Below are positions 25,475 to 34,179 of a stretch of 64,000 nucleotides of DNA, one piece after another. A program made the position numbers and the translations under genes. A model generated the notes under the pieces. That model saw nothing but the letters and a program-made list of their open reading frames with translations. It searched no databases and was not told the DNA's origin. Source of the DNA: Sphingobacteriaceae bacterium (GTDB lineage Bacteria; Bacteroidota; Bacteroidia; B-17B0; Aurantibacillaceae); the NCBI GenBank assembly GCA_002319075.1, contig NVQB01000001.1, forward strand, positions 4,092,001 through 4,156,000, written 5' to 3'. Positions within the stretch are counted from its first letter, which is position 1; the number at the start of each line of letters is the position of its first letter.

Positions 25475-26488
25475 CTACTTTTCATAAATTTTCTTCATAA
25501 TGTCTTTACCAACCTCCATACTATAATGAAAGGGATCGTAAAAGTTATGTAGGTCTTTTGTATACTTGTTGGAGCCGGAGAAGTTATAAACTCTGTTTTT
25601 TCCGAAAATTCTCTCCAGGACTTCTAAATCTTCGGGGTGCATAGTATAACAATTAAATTTCGGACTAATAATAATCTTGTAATCCGTTTTTTGTTTATCA
25701 AGAATATGTTTCATTTCCAAAAGCATGTCTTCTTGGTTTTTTAAGATCACTTTTTTGTCTGGCTTTTCTGTACACTCCAGCGTGGGACCATTACTTCTGA
25801 ATTTTGAATAATAAGCTGCTGAATCTGCGAGCCGCGCAGTCATTTGACTCATAGGATACAAATCATTAGTTTCAGGATCAAAATAAAGTCCTTCACCATC
25901 GAGCGCGCCTTTCATGTAAGCTCTTTTTTTGCCAAAGAGTGAATAATCAATACATTTCACAAAGAAAAAATCGGACAGATAAGCTTTGAAAAAGGTATAA
26001 TAAAATTGTTGTTTACTCGAACCTGTTACTCTTGGATCTTTTATGTAAAGATGAAAATCGGTGCGGTCTGTTGTTTGGGTTAAGAGTGTTTCGTCAATAA
26101 CAAACAGGGCGTTCTTGAGTGTGTCTTTTTGCTGATCAACAAATTTTACTTTTGAAAGAAGTCCGTAAAGTGATTCATTAAATGCCAAATATAAATAAGG
26201 CCTGTCAGTTGCATCAAGGTGTTTTTTCCATTCTGCTGTTTTGTAGGCCATAGCTCTTGAGTTGCCGAATATAAAGGAGTTGTAACGTCTTTTTTCTCGG
26301 TTCTTTAAATAAGTTTCAGTGGACACTACATCGGCATTTAGTCCGGCAAGCACACTAGTATAGCGCTTGTATTTTTTTACAACCATAAATGGATCGATCA
26401 CAACAAAGGAGAGAATGAGAACAATAAAGGGAATCAGAAATAAACTTAGTTTGATTCCAAATCTGAATATGCATGTTTTTTTTTGCAT
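25475..26488 (-). CDS. SGNH-like membrane-anchored protein, MBOAT partner
   Basis: A 337-residue protein with one N-terminal membrane helix (about 13-33) and a soluble outside domain. FGNSRAM (74-80) looks like the SGNH block I with S77 as nucleophile, and DPFHYS near residue 320 would supply the catalytic Asp/His. Proteins of this shape accompany AlgI/DltB-type MBOATs in acyl transfer to exported polymers. Its ATG overlaps the MBOAT stop (TGATG), so translation is coupled. The acceptor is unknown. Confidence 0.75.
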   Translation of the reverse strand: MQKKTCIFRFGIKLSLFLIPFIVLILSFVVIDPFMVVKKYKRYTSVLAGLNADVVSTETYLKNREKRRYNSFIFGNSRAMAYKTAEWKKHLDATDRPYLYLAFNESLYGLLSKVKFVDQQKDTLKNALFVIDETLLTQTTDRTDFHLYIKDPRVTGSSKQQFYYTFFKAYLSDFFFVKCIDYSLFGKKRAYMKGALDGEGLYFDPETNDLYPMSQMTARLADSAAYYSKFRSNGPTLECTEKPDKKVILKNQEDMLLEMKHILDKQKTDYKIIISPKFNCYTMHPEDLEVLERIFGKNRVYNFSGSNKYTKDLHNFYDPFHYSMEVGKDIMKKIYEK

Positions 26489-27930
26489 CAGAATTGGAAA
26501 TAAATAAATTGAGAGGAACTTGAATTAGCAAATAATAAAATGATAAAAGCAATAAAATAGTAACTCAGCCAGCGAACAACAGCACTCTGACGGTTAATAG
26601 CAGTGAGCAGATTTTCCTTGTACCAGAATTCAATTAAGATTAAAAGAAGAATCGATGCAATGGCAATAAAAAACTGGCTGCGATCAAGCCCCATGTTAAA
26701 GCCTCCTGACTGCAGTTTTATATTCTGAAAAAGATGTGATGAAATATAAAACGCATCCTGAACTGTTTCAGCACGGAAAAAAATCCAGGCAAAACTCACC
26801 AGGCAAAAGGTAATGGCAACGTTTATACCTCTCAAAAGTCTGGGGAAATGATTCAGTTGCAGTCTGGCGGTAAAAGTGGCCCTCATGTTTTTTGTCATTA
26901 AAGCCAGCACTAAAAAAGTACCGTGTAGCGCGCCCCATAAAATATAAGTAAGGTTAGCTCCATGCCAGAGTCCGCTGATTAAAAACACTACAAACAAATT
27001 AAAATAGAGTCTCGGAATCTTAACTCTGTTGCCTCCAAGTGGAATGTATAAATAATCTTTAAACCAGGTGGACAAAGAAATGTGCCAGCGTGTCCAGAAT
27101 TCAGAAACAGAAGAAGAAATATAGGGACGGTTAAAATTCTGCATTAAGGTGAAGCCCATCACCCGCGCCGCGCCAATGGCTATGTCAGAATATCCCGAAA
27201 AGTCACAATAAATTTGAAAGGTAAAAAATACAGTCGCAATAATTAAAGGAGTGCCACTGTACGATTCAGGACTGCCATATACAGTAGAAACAAGCTCAGC
27301 AAGCCGATCGGCAATCACAATCTTTTTAAAGAATCCCCAGAGCATCAATTTTAATCCATTGGTGACATCGTCGTAATTAAATTCCTTTTTTTCATAAAAC
27401 TGCGGTAAAATATTTTGCGGACGTTCTATGGGTCCCGCCACCAATTGCGGATAGAACATCACGTACAGTGCATAAATTCCAAAATTACGTTCAGCTTTTT
27501 GATTACCGCGGTACACCTCAAAAGTATAACTCATAGCCTGGAATGTGTGAAACGAAAGTCCGATAGGCAATAAAATACTGAGGTAAGGAATAGGGTTGGA
27601 GTACCCCGTCAGATTTATGAGTCCACTCAAACCATCATTCAGAAAATTGAAATATTTAAAGATCGCAAGTACACCCACATTTGAAACAATACTTAAGATG
27701 AGGTAGTATTTTTTTCTCTTAGGATCTTTTTCAGACTCCAGCAAAATTCCTGCAAAATAATCGATGAGGATGGTAAAAAAAAGAATAAGAATATATTCAA
27801 TCTTAAAGAACATATAAAAAATGCAACTGGCAACAAGTAACAAGGCCCAACGGAATTTATGCGGCATTAAAAAATACAGCAGCGTTACTAAAGGAAAGAA
27901 AATAAGAAACTCCAGTGAATTAAATAACAT
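26488..27930 (-). CDS. MBOAT family O-acyltransferase (AlgI/DltB type)
   Basis: A 480-residue polytopic inner-membrane protein that would pass acetyl or another acyl group across the membrane to an exported polymer or lipid. Diagnostic blocks are LPIGLSFHTFQAMSY (121-135), VAGPIERP, the loop SEFWTRWHISLSTWFKDYLY (276-295) and SGLWHGANL with the catalytic His323. Length is normal for AlgI. It begins a three-gene operon with the SGNH-like and MBL-fold genes, with no polymer-synthesis genes nearby, so the acceptor cannot be named. Confidence 0.93.
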   Translation of the reverse strand: MLFNSLEFLIFFPLVTLLYFLMPHKFRWALLLVASCIFYMFFKIEYILILFFTILIDYFAGILLESEKDPKRKKYYLILSIVSNVGVLAIFKYFNFLNDGLSGLINLTGYSNPIPYLSILLPIGLSFHTFQAMSYTFEVYRGNQKAERNFGIYALYVMFYPQLVAGPIERPQNILPQFYEKKEFNYDDVTNGLKLMLWGFFKKIVIADRLAELVSTVYGSPESYSGTPLIIATVFFTFQIYCDFSGYSDIAIGAARVMGFTLMQNFNRPYISSSVSEFWTRWHISLSTWFKDYLYIPLGGNRVKIPRLYFNLFVVFLISGLWHGANLTYILWGALHGTFLVLALMTKNMRATFTARLQLNHFPRLLRGINVAITFCLVSFAWIFFRAETVQDAFYISSHLFQNIKLQSGGFNMGLDRSQFFIAIASILLLILIEFWYKENLLTAINRQSAVVRWLSYYFIAFIILLFANSSSSQFIYFQF

Positions 27931-28027
27931 GGTTTAAGTGCTTTGTTTATCAGGGTGAATGTACCGTCAAAATAAAAAAAAGCCGGCAAATGCGCTAATA
28001 GATTTATCAGCAGTTTGCTATTATAAT

Positions 28028-29320
28028 TTACAGTAAGATGAGCGTTTTCTCAATAGCTTTTAGCAGCTTGCTTTCTACATTAACCTGCTTTGCATAACTA
28101 GCCCAGTTATTAACGACTGCAGCAACCTGGTCAATAATTTTTTCCGGTTTTTTTATGGTCATTTGCGAAGCAACTTCTAAAAGATCACTTCTTAAAATAG
28201 TCTGGCGTTTTCCATTTACGCTGAGCGCGTGCTGACTCACCCAGGTGCTTTCGGGACGATAAGCATGACAAACATCAAACGCTGGTGATAAGGACCAGTT
28301 ACCAGACGGGTTCATCAGAAAGGCAAAATTTTTAGTATGATCGTCGCAGTTGCGGGCCATCACGTTAAATACCATCCTGCGAAAAAGCTGTTCAGCTTGC
28401 GGATAGGGCAGGCGCAACATACGCATAGTTTCAAAAAGTTGTTCGTAGCTATAAAGGCTTACTTCATTAAAATCGAAATGACGCATGGCACAAAAGCTTT
28501 GCACATGTAATTTTTCCTGGCCTTCGACCCTATCGAAGCGTTTAGTCATAAAGTGTGCTCTGTTATTTTCTTCCAGGAGTTGACTTTCCATCATCTCAAT
28601 GCCGCAATCTTTTGCCATGAGGTAATAAGCCATTTCAACTCTTCCATAACCATGCGAAGAGCCAAACTGTGAGTCGTGTATTCCATCAAATTTGATTATC
28701 CAGTGACTAAATCCCTTGGGAGCATTCGCTTGCCCGCTTCTGACTTCTTTTGTCTTTGAATTATAGGCTATAACGGCTTTTGCTCGGGCTCCCCCGGCAG
28801 AGGTTCCAATTTTTAAAACATCGAGCAAAGTTTTCTTTTCTTCTGCTTTTAATTTTCCACTAAAATCTTTTTTACCTGAGAGTATAGCATCCGCAACCTG
28901 AAGTAAATTACTGATCTCGATTTTTGTAACGGTATTATTTGCTTTAGGAATAACAGGTTCAAATTCCAAAGCGCCCATTCCGCGGCTTCCAATAAAACAA
29001 AGTAACTCCACGGGGTTTAAACTATCCGAAGCCCGACCTTCGCGAGCCAGCCAGGCATTGATAAGAGCGTTGCCATATTTGTCCGGCAAAACATCCGCAA
29101 GCAAACCGGGAAGCCCCCTGAACGTTTTAAGCGTTCTTAATTCAGGAAATCTAAAGATTTTTTTTTCAGCATGCTCCCTTGGCATTTTAACCGGAGCAGG
29201 ATCTAAGCCTGTTTTTAAAAAAGCAGGATCGTATTCAAAAGAACCCACCTGGGTTTCGGTATTCCAAGCAATAGCTCCTACGCGTTGTCCCCAAAGAGTT
29301 ATAAATGCACTCGTAATCAT
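28028..29320 (-). CDS. hipA: HipA-type serine/threonine kinase toxin
   Basis: A 430-residue HipA-family kinase, the toxin half of a type II toxin-antitoxin pair. Classical HipA phosphorylates glutamyl-tRNA synthetase and induces persistence; whether this homologue has that target is unknown. The Gly-rich nucleotide loop is TSAGGARAKAVI (173-184). The catalytic loop is NCDDHTKN (324-331), and the metal-binding Asp lies in SPAFDV (D349). Both N- and C-terminal HipA domains are complete. It starts one base inside the antitoxin stop (TAATG). The window also has tRNA-Glu at 22155, but I see no link. Confidence 0.93.
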   Translation of the reverse strand: MITSAFITLWGQRVGAIAWNTETQVGSFEYDPAFLKTGLDPAPVKMPREHAEKKIFRFPELRTLKTFRGLPGLLADVLPDKYGNALINAWLAREGRASDSLNPVELLCFIGSRGMGALEFEPVIPKANNTVTKIEISNLLQVADAILSGKKDFSGKLKAEEKKTLLDVLKIGTSAGGARAKAVIAYNSKTKEVRSGQANAPKGFSHWIIKFDGIHDSQFGSSHGYGRVEMAYYLMAKDCGIEMMESQLLEENNRAHFMTKRFDRVEGQEKLHVQSFCAMRHFDFNEVSLYSYEQLFETMRMLRLPYPQAEQLFRRMVFNVMARNCDDHTKNFAFLMNPSGNWSLSPAFDVCHAYRPESTWVSQHALSVNGKRQTILRSDLLEVASQMTIKKPEKIIDQVAAVVNNWASYAKQVNVESKLLKAIEKTLILL

Positions 29321-29676
29321 TACCAGTCAGATTTGGGTTTTGGTTTAGAAGCAGGGGATCTTAATTTCGACGCCCTTTTACGTTTTGCCATTTCAAGTTC
29401 CGCCAATTGCAGAGGACTAAGCTCTTGTTGTACAATAAAAGGGTCGAGCATGTACAGAAGATTAAGAGACCTCAGGAGCTGAATAAAAGTAATAAGGTTA
29501 ATCCGTTTACCTTTTTCAAACTCGATAAGCGTAGAACGATTGATGCCAGATTCTAAGGCCAACTGACTCTGCGTCTTATTTTGATCGAGGCGGTGCTGTT
29601 TAACGAATTCACCAAGACGGGCAAGATAAGCTGTGTCGCCTAAAGCCTGGGTGTAGATGTTTATTTTATCCGACAT
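29320..29676 (-). CDS. hipB: HipB-type XRE family antitoxin
   Basis: A 118-residue helix-turn-helix protein and cognate antitoxin of HipA. The XRE motif lies at about residues 21-76 (LGEFVKQHRLDQNKTQSQLA and INRSTLIEFEKGKRIN). A basic Lys/Arg/Ser/Pro tail of about 30 residues follows and may contact DNA or be the protease-sensitive end. It should bind its own promoter and repress the operon together with HipA. A TACATTTG box and an inverted repeat upstream fit this. Confidence 0.9.
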   Translation of the reverse strand: MSDKINIYTQALGDTAYLARLGEFVKQHRLDQNKTQSQLALESGINRSTLIEFEKGKRINLITFIQLLRSLNLLYMLDPFIVQQELSPLQLAELEMAKRKRASKLRSPASKPKPKSDW

Positions 29677-29699
29677 TAGTGTGTTTTTTGTTATATAAT

Positions 29700-29715
29700 G
29701 TTGGTTAATTACAAC
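29700..29715. promoter_or_regulatory. Candidate HipB operator
   Basis: Inverted repeat GTTG-N8-CAAC with inner TTAATTA (GTTGGTTAATTACAAC) lies directly downstream of the -7 box, over the expected transcription start. The arm-8-arm layout recalls known HipB operators, but the bases differ. Confidence 0.45.
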
Positions 29716-29722
29716 AAATGTA
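29715..29722 (-). promoter_or_regulatory. Promoter -7 box TACATTTG of hipBA
   Basis: An exact TAnnTTTG match on the minus strand, 38 bp before the hipB ATG. Confidence 0.6.
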
Positions 29723-29840
29723 CAGAATTTTTGTAAATAAATAAATAAACTTTATTTGTCTAGTCTTGAAACTCAGAAAGAAGAAGTGAAAAATACCTGC
29801 AATGGCTTGTTTTAACGGCGATCAGGTAGCCTTAAATAAA

Positions 29841-29868
29841 AACACCCCGGCATTTCTGTCGGGGTGTT
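29841..29868. terminator. Bidirectional hairpin AACACCCCG/CGGGGTGTT
   Basis: AACACCCCGGCA and TGTCGGGGTGTT pair around TTTC with a T run on one side and an A run on the other. It is followed by TTTTACCCAAAAAAAA. Confidence 0.75.
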
Positions 29869-30207
29869 TCGTTCTTTTACCCAAAAAAAACGAGAATAAT
29901 ACTATTCCTGTTTTAAAGATAGGAGATGGAAAACCAGAAAGCAAATAAAAAAGGGAAATTTTAAAATCAAAAGGGGGTATTTTTCGCGAACCTAGGGTAA
30001 ACCCGTAGTATTTTGCTGCTCTTTGTTTTAGTTATGTGGCTTACCACATACCTGTCTTATTCTTTCCTACTACTTCCAATTTAGAGTTACCCTCTTCTTA
30101 TAGCAACCAGAATGTCAATCGAACTTTAGATGCGTATAAAAGTTTTACTTTCCAAGCAAGCTGGCTAATTTTGCTCACATAAAAAGAACAGAAATGATTT
30201 CAAAAGG
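29869..30207. other. Gene-free stretch between two hairpins
   Basis: About 340 bp without a supported frame between two strong hairpins. An independent short transcript ending at either hairpin is possible but I see no clear promoter box. Confidence 0.4.
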
Positions 30208-30242
30208 AAAGCCCCGCTAGCGGGTAGCTAAGGCGGGGCTTT
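30208..30242. terminator. Hairpin AAAGCCCCGC/GCGGGGCTTT
   Basis: A 10-bp perfect stem with a 15-base loop. Like the hairpin at 29841 it is followed by TTTTACCCAAAAAAAA. It lies 170 bp beyond the end of the exonuclease gene, so it may end that transcript or a small RNA. Confidence 0.7.
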
Positions 30243-30412
30243 AAATCTTCCTTTTACCCAAAAAAAAGGAAAACTTTGAGCTGTAAAATTAATTATTCCT
30301 TCTGCATAAAACAAGCATCTTGGGAATAAATTTTTTAATACAAATGATTTTTTAAGATTTTTTTTATTTTGCTGCTAACAATTAACGATTGCTAACACTT
30401 ATTTTTTTAAAA

Positions 30413-31816
30413 TTAGTCAAAATCGTGAAACTCTTTACCAACAGGCTTCTCTAGACTAATGATTTTTTTTCTGCCCTGACCCAAATGTTGGCGGATTAAA
30501 GAATCGGCATCCGGGTAATAATCTGCCGTTTTTATAAAACCTTTAAATTCTTCAGGATCAGAGATTTGTTCAAAGCTATCGTAATAGCCGTAGCCCTTAT
30601 AACGTGCGTTTTCCACTACCACCACCGAATATTCGCCTGCAGTTCTTCCTTTGTCGATAATGGCAAAGTCTTTTTGTTTAAAAAGATAGGCGTCCAGTAT
30701 AATCTGCACACGCTTGTTGTAGACCTCAATATCTTCTTGTTCAGCGCAGATGCCGTTGCATTTTTTTATCTGGTGATTAAAACACACCGATTCTTCGCTA
30801 CTGAGGTGACAGTAACGCATGCACAATTCATAAGTTTCAATCCAACTGTCAACACGTTCGCGGGCACTCATGTAGGTATTAAAAGTGGCAAGAGCATTTT
30901 CACTTTCATCAAAGGGTACTATTTTTAAATTGAGAATTCCTTTTTTATCTTTAAAATAATCGATGCAGTGTGTAAACTCTTCCGACTTACGCATACGGTT
31001 ATATAAAGGCTTATGTTTTTTTATTTCACCCGATTCTAAAAGCAATGCTATAAGTTCACTACCTGTTACCACGTAGTCTACGTTATAAAGATCGTTCAGC
31101 ATTTTTTTACTTTTTTTCTGATCGCTGTTAAAATGACCTTTTGCACGGTTGTACATATTCGTGCTTTTTCCAATGTAGATAATCTCCCCGGCGCGGTTCC
31201 TGAAATAATAAACGCCACATTCTTCGGGTAATTTATCGAGAATGTATTGTTTTATTTTATCAATGCGACGCACCATGATGTCTTCTACACCCATGTTTTT
31301 GTATTGGGGATGTTGCGTTTTTAAACGGATCAACAAATCAAATAAAATAGCTGTTGCTTCTGCATCTCCTGCCGCGCGGTGTCTGCCAAAGATCTCAATG
31401 TTTAAAGACGCACAAAGATGCCCTAAACTATAAGATATTCTGCCCGGAATTAATTTCCTGCTCAAGCGCACAGTGCATAAGGTGTCGCGTTTGTATTTAA
31501 ATCCCAGAGAATTAAATTCCTCTTTTATAAATCCGTAATCGAAAGAAACGTTGTGTGCCACGAAAATGCAGCCCTCTGTCATCTCATTTATTTTTTTTGC
31601 AATCTCGTAAAATTTTGGAGCGTCGGCCACCATCTCGTTTGTAATGCCGGTGAGTCCGGTAAAATAGGGACTAATATTGCATTCGGGATTTACGAGTGTG
31701 GTAAATTTTTCTATCACGCTTAAGCCATCGTGTTTCAGAATACAGATTTCTGTAATGCGTCCTTTCCGGAATTCAAATTTGCCTCCGCAGGTCTCTATGT
31801 CAATAATGGCGAACAT
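30413..31816 (-). CDS. DEDDh exonuclease fused to a GIY-YIG nuclease domain
   Basis: A 467-residue fusion. Residues 1-170 form a DnaQ-like 3'-5' exonuclease (D6 and E8 in IIDIETCGG, AHNVSFD, and the HRAAGDAEAT block with the catalytic His and Asp). Residues about 195-285 form a UvrC/Cho-type GIY-YIG domain (CGVYYFRNRAGEIIYIGKST). The C-terminal part has a Cys cluster (CMRYCHL, CFNHQIKKCNGIC) as in UvrC-like proteins. The arrangement is known in Bacteroidota and suggests a role in excision repair. It is single-gene with a TAATTTTG promoter box. Confidence 0.9.
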   Translation of the reverse strand: MFAIIDIETCGGKFEFRKGRITEICILKHDGLSVIEKFTTLVNPECNISPYFTGLTGITNEMVADAPKFYEIAKKINEMTEGCIFVAHNVSFDYGFIKEEFNSLGFKYKRDTLCTVRLSRKLIPGRISYSLGHLCASLNIEIFGRHRAAGDAEATAILFDLLIRLKTQHPQYKNMGVEDIMVRRIDKIKQYILDKLPEECGVYYFRNRAGEIIYIGKSTNMYNRAKGHFNSDQKKSKKMLNDLYNVDYVVTGSELIALLLESGEIKKHKPLYNRMRKSEEFTHCIDYFKDKKGILNLKIVPFDESENALATFNTYMSARERVDSWIETYELCMRYCHLSSEESVCFNHQIKKCNGICAEQEDIEVYNKRVQIILDAYLFKQKDFAIIDKGRTAGEYSVVVVENARYKGYGYYDSFEQISDPEEFKGFIKTADYYPDADSLIRQHLGQGRKKIISLEKPVGKEFHDFD

Positions 31817-31827
31817 TGTAGTAGTAT

Positions 31828-31835
31828 CAAAATTA
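31828..31835 (-). promoter_or_regulatory. Promoter -7 box TAATTTTG
   Basis: An exact TAnnTTTG match on the minus strand ending 11 bp before the ATG at 31816. Confidence 0.55.
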
Positions 31836-31947
31836 AAGTATAAAATCTAGATCTTAAAAAAATGCTACAATTGATAGCAATAGACGCAGAATTAATACAA
31901 GGTTTAACAAACTAGGTAGTTAAACTAATCAGATTTAATTAGCGTAA

Positions 31948-32191
31948 TTTTTTGGGCGCCTCCTCCTAAAGCAGTCCCAATAAAAAATCGGGACGCTTTA
32001 GGAGGTCCTGCCCTGCGCTATATCCCGCTCGCCCGGCTAAAAGTGCCTATGCCTCGCCTTCGCTCTGCATAAAATGTTTGTGCGGGGTCTTTTCTAAGCA
32101 GAAAAGCCTCCGCCAAACAGGCACTTTAGAGCCGGTCTTCACGGGGATGCCGCTCCGGTCAGTGGCGCAGGGCCGTACACGCGTGTTCCTT
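31948..32191. repeat. Structured GC-rich intergenic element of unknown function
   Basis: A stretch of GC content well above its surroundings, opening TTTTTTGGGCGCC. It has two long inverted repeats. The first pairs 31962-31978 with 31990-32005 (16 bp with one bulge). The second pairs AAAGTGCCT (32040-32048) with AGGCACTTT (32119-32127) and encloses a further stem, TGTTTG..CTTTTC with GAAAAG..CAAACA, around TAAGCA. No frame is present. It resembles from memory the GGGCG-headed intergenic elements of other Bacteroidota genomes. Confidence 0.65.
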
Positions 32192-32280
32192 AAAATTGCC
32201 CATTACTAAGGTTTTTAACATATCAAACGTTTTTCTTCTAATGGCACATGATTTGCGACCTTCTTGTAAACTAGCGAACT

Positions 32281-32760
32281 ATGAAAACACTTTACTCCCT
32301 CTTTATATTTTTTTTAATGCTGAATGTTCTTTCAGCTCAAAGTCCTGCCTACGAAGGAGGGAAAGAACCTGTTGCTTATCAGCCGTCGAAAGAAGTACTG
32401 GATAAATTTAAATCAGATTATCCTCAGGTAACTGCTACCTGGAAAATTGAAAAAAACTATTACGTGGCAGACTTTGCAGACACCGCTACTTTTAAAGGCA
32501 TTAGCATCGTGTACGATAAAAATGCCAACGTTGTTCGCAGAGAACTGGAAGTGGAGAATTCTTCTTATCCGCAAAACATCAATACTTATTTCGTAAAAAA
32601 CTATCCGGGTGAAAAATTCAGAACCTGGAAGTCTACCGATGACAAAGGCAGTCAGACCTATTGCATAAAAAGACCAGATGGTCCTTTATGGTTTGATGCG
32701 CAGGGAAATTATTTAGACCCTCAAAAAAAAAACGAGCAGGCAACCGCGTCGGCAGAGTAA
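32281..32760 (+). CDS. Secreted PepSY-like protein
   Basis: A 159-residue protein with a signal peptide (cleavage after LSA, about residue 19). The mature part has two repeats of a pattern seen in PepSY-like/BLIP-like domains: VLDKFKSDYPQVTATWKIEK plus NYYVADF, then NTYFVKNYPGEKFRTWKST plus YCIKRPDG. Such domains are thought to inhibit or bind partner proteins in the periplasm. It ends in a charged tail and a strong terminator. Family call is moderate. Confidence 0.7.
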   Translation: MKTLYSLFIFFLMLNVLSAQSPAYEGGKEPVAYQPSKEVLDKFKSDYPQVTATWKIEKNYYVADFADTATFKGISIVYDKNANVVRRELEVENSSYPQNINTYFVKNYPGEKFRTWKSTDDKGSQTYCIKRPDGPLWFDAQGNYLDPQKKNEQATASAE

Positions 32761-32778
32761 ATAAAAAATAAAATTTAG

Positions 32779-32807
32779 AAAGTCAGTAGGTTGTTACTGA
32801 CTTTTTT
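32779..32807 (+). terminator. Rho-independent terminator
   Basis: AAAGTCAGTA and TACTGACTTT pair around GGTTGT, followed by T residues. Confidence 0.88.
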
Positions 32808-32888
32808 CTTTGTGTTAAACCGGGTTTTTGAGATATACTACAAATTATAGCAAGGTATTGCTACGCGCTGGGTGTAACTTAGCGTATC

Positions 32889-33965
32889 ATGGAAAACCTT
32901 GCAACAGTAGACAATTTTATGAAAGGGCGCGGCGCCCAGGTGAACACGCATAATAAATTTTTTAAGCAGCAGTATGTGCAGGACCATGTAGAAGGTCTGG
33001 ACGAAGAATTTTTAGTAAAAGAAAAAACCGAAATTATTTACACCTGGCCCAAAGCCATCGTGAATAAAGTGGAGAGTGATGATTTAGGTTTCGGGTATTC
33101 TATGAATCCCTACCAGGGTTGTGAGCATGGCTGCATTTATTGTTACGCTCGAAACACGCATGAATTCTGGGGTTACAGCGCAGGGTTGGATTTTGAAAGA
33201 AAGATCCTGGTAAAGAAAAACGCGATAGAACTCCTGGAAAAAACGTTTAGTAAAAAAAGCTGGAAGCCTAAACCTATTATGCTTTCGGGTAATACCGACT
33301 GTTACCAGCCCATAGAAAGAGAGTTGGAAATTACGCGTAACATTTTAAAGACTTGTTTAAAATACAAACATCCCGTTTCGGTGATCACCAAAAATTCTCT
33401 TATTAAAAGGGATCTCGATATTTTAGCGCAGTTGGCCGAACATAATTTGGTACATGTGATGGTGTCTATTACCGGCACAGATGAAAAGGTAAGACAGCTT
33501 TTAGAGCCACGCACAGCCAGTTATAAAAGTCGTTTTAATGTGATTGAAACTTTGGCTAAATATAAAATTCCCTGTGGTGTGATGGTGGCACCTATTATTC
33601 CGGGGATTAATTCGCACGACGTAGCGAGTGTTTTAGAACAAGCCGGTGCAGCGGGCGCCACAGCAGCGGGCATGACGATAGTGCGTTTGAACGGAGCGGT
33701 TGGAGATATTTTTAAAGATTGGTTATTTAAGAGCTTTCCCGATAGGGCCGAGAAGGTATGGACGCAAATTTGTGATTGTCATGGTGGAAATGTGAACGAT
33801 AGCCGGTTCGGCGTGAGAATGCGCGGCGAAGGAAAAATTGCCGACTCTATTGTGCAATTGTTTAAAATATCGAAAGCGAAGTACATAAAAACGCGTGATG
33901 ATTTTAAATTGAATTGCGAGGATTTTAATTACAAAGCGAATGATATACAGTTGAGTTTGTTCTGA
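32889..33965 (+). CDS. PA0069/Rv2578c family radical SAM protein
   Basis: A 358-residue radical S-adenosylmethionine protein of the SplB-related PA0069 family. The iron-sulfur cluster motif is CEHGCIYCY (C78, C82, C85). Other family blocks are PYQGCEHGC, MLSGNTDCYQPIE (about 125-137) and GMTIVRLNGAVG. The physiological reaction is not established; relatives include DNA photoproduct lyases, and a repair role is often proposed. Length is normal. The stop codon is followed at once by the first repeat array. Confidence 0.9.
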   Translation: MENLATVDNFMKGRGAQVNTHNKFFKQQYVQDHVEGLDEEFLVKEKTEIIYTWPKAIVNKVESDDLGFGYSMNPYQGCEHGCIYCYARNTHEFWGYSAGLDFERKILVKKNAIELLEKTFSKKSWKPKPIMLSGNTDCYQPIERELEITRNILKTCLKYKHPVSVITKNSLIKRDLDILAQLAEHNLVHVMVSITGTDEKVRQLLEPRTASYKSRFNVIETLAKYKIPCGVMVAPIIPGINSHDVASVLEQAGAAGATAAGMTIVRLNGAVGDIFKDWLFKSFPDRAEKVWTQICDCHGGNVNDSRFGVRMRGEGKIADSIVQLFKISKAKYIKTRDDFKLNCEDFNYKANDIQLSLF

Positions 33966-34174
33966 TCTCGACTACGCTCGATCTGACAGCGACTGGGCTC
34001 TATCTGACAGCGACTGGGCTCGATGTGAAAGCGACTAGGCTCTATCTGATCTCGACTACGCTCGATCTGACAGCGACTGGGCTCGATGTGAAAGCGACTG
34101 GGCTCTATCTGATCTCGACTACGCTCGATCTGACAGCGACTAGGGTCGATCTGACAGCGACTAGGCTCTATCTG
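33964..34174 (-). repeat. Array of about ten 21-bp units, reverse orientation
   Basis: Units such as CTCGACTACGCTCGATCTGA and CAGCGACTGGGCTCTATCTG follow each other every 21 bp. They are the reverse complement of, or degenerate versions of, the core TTCGAGCGTAGTCGAG. A higher-order pattern of three to four units recurs. The 21-bp period is a multiple of three, which creates a false reading frame (34025-34216). Confidence 0.9.
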
Positions 34175-34179
34175 AACAT

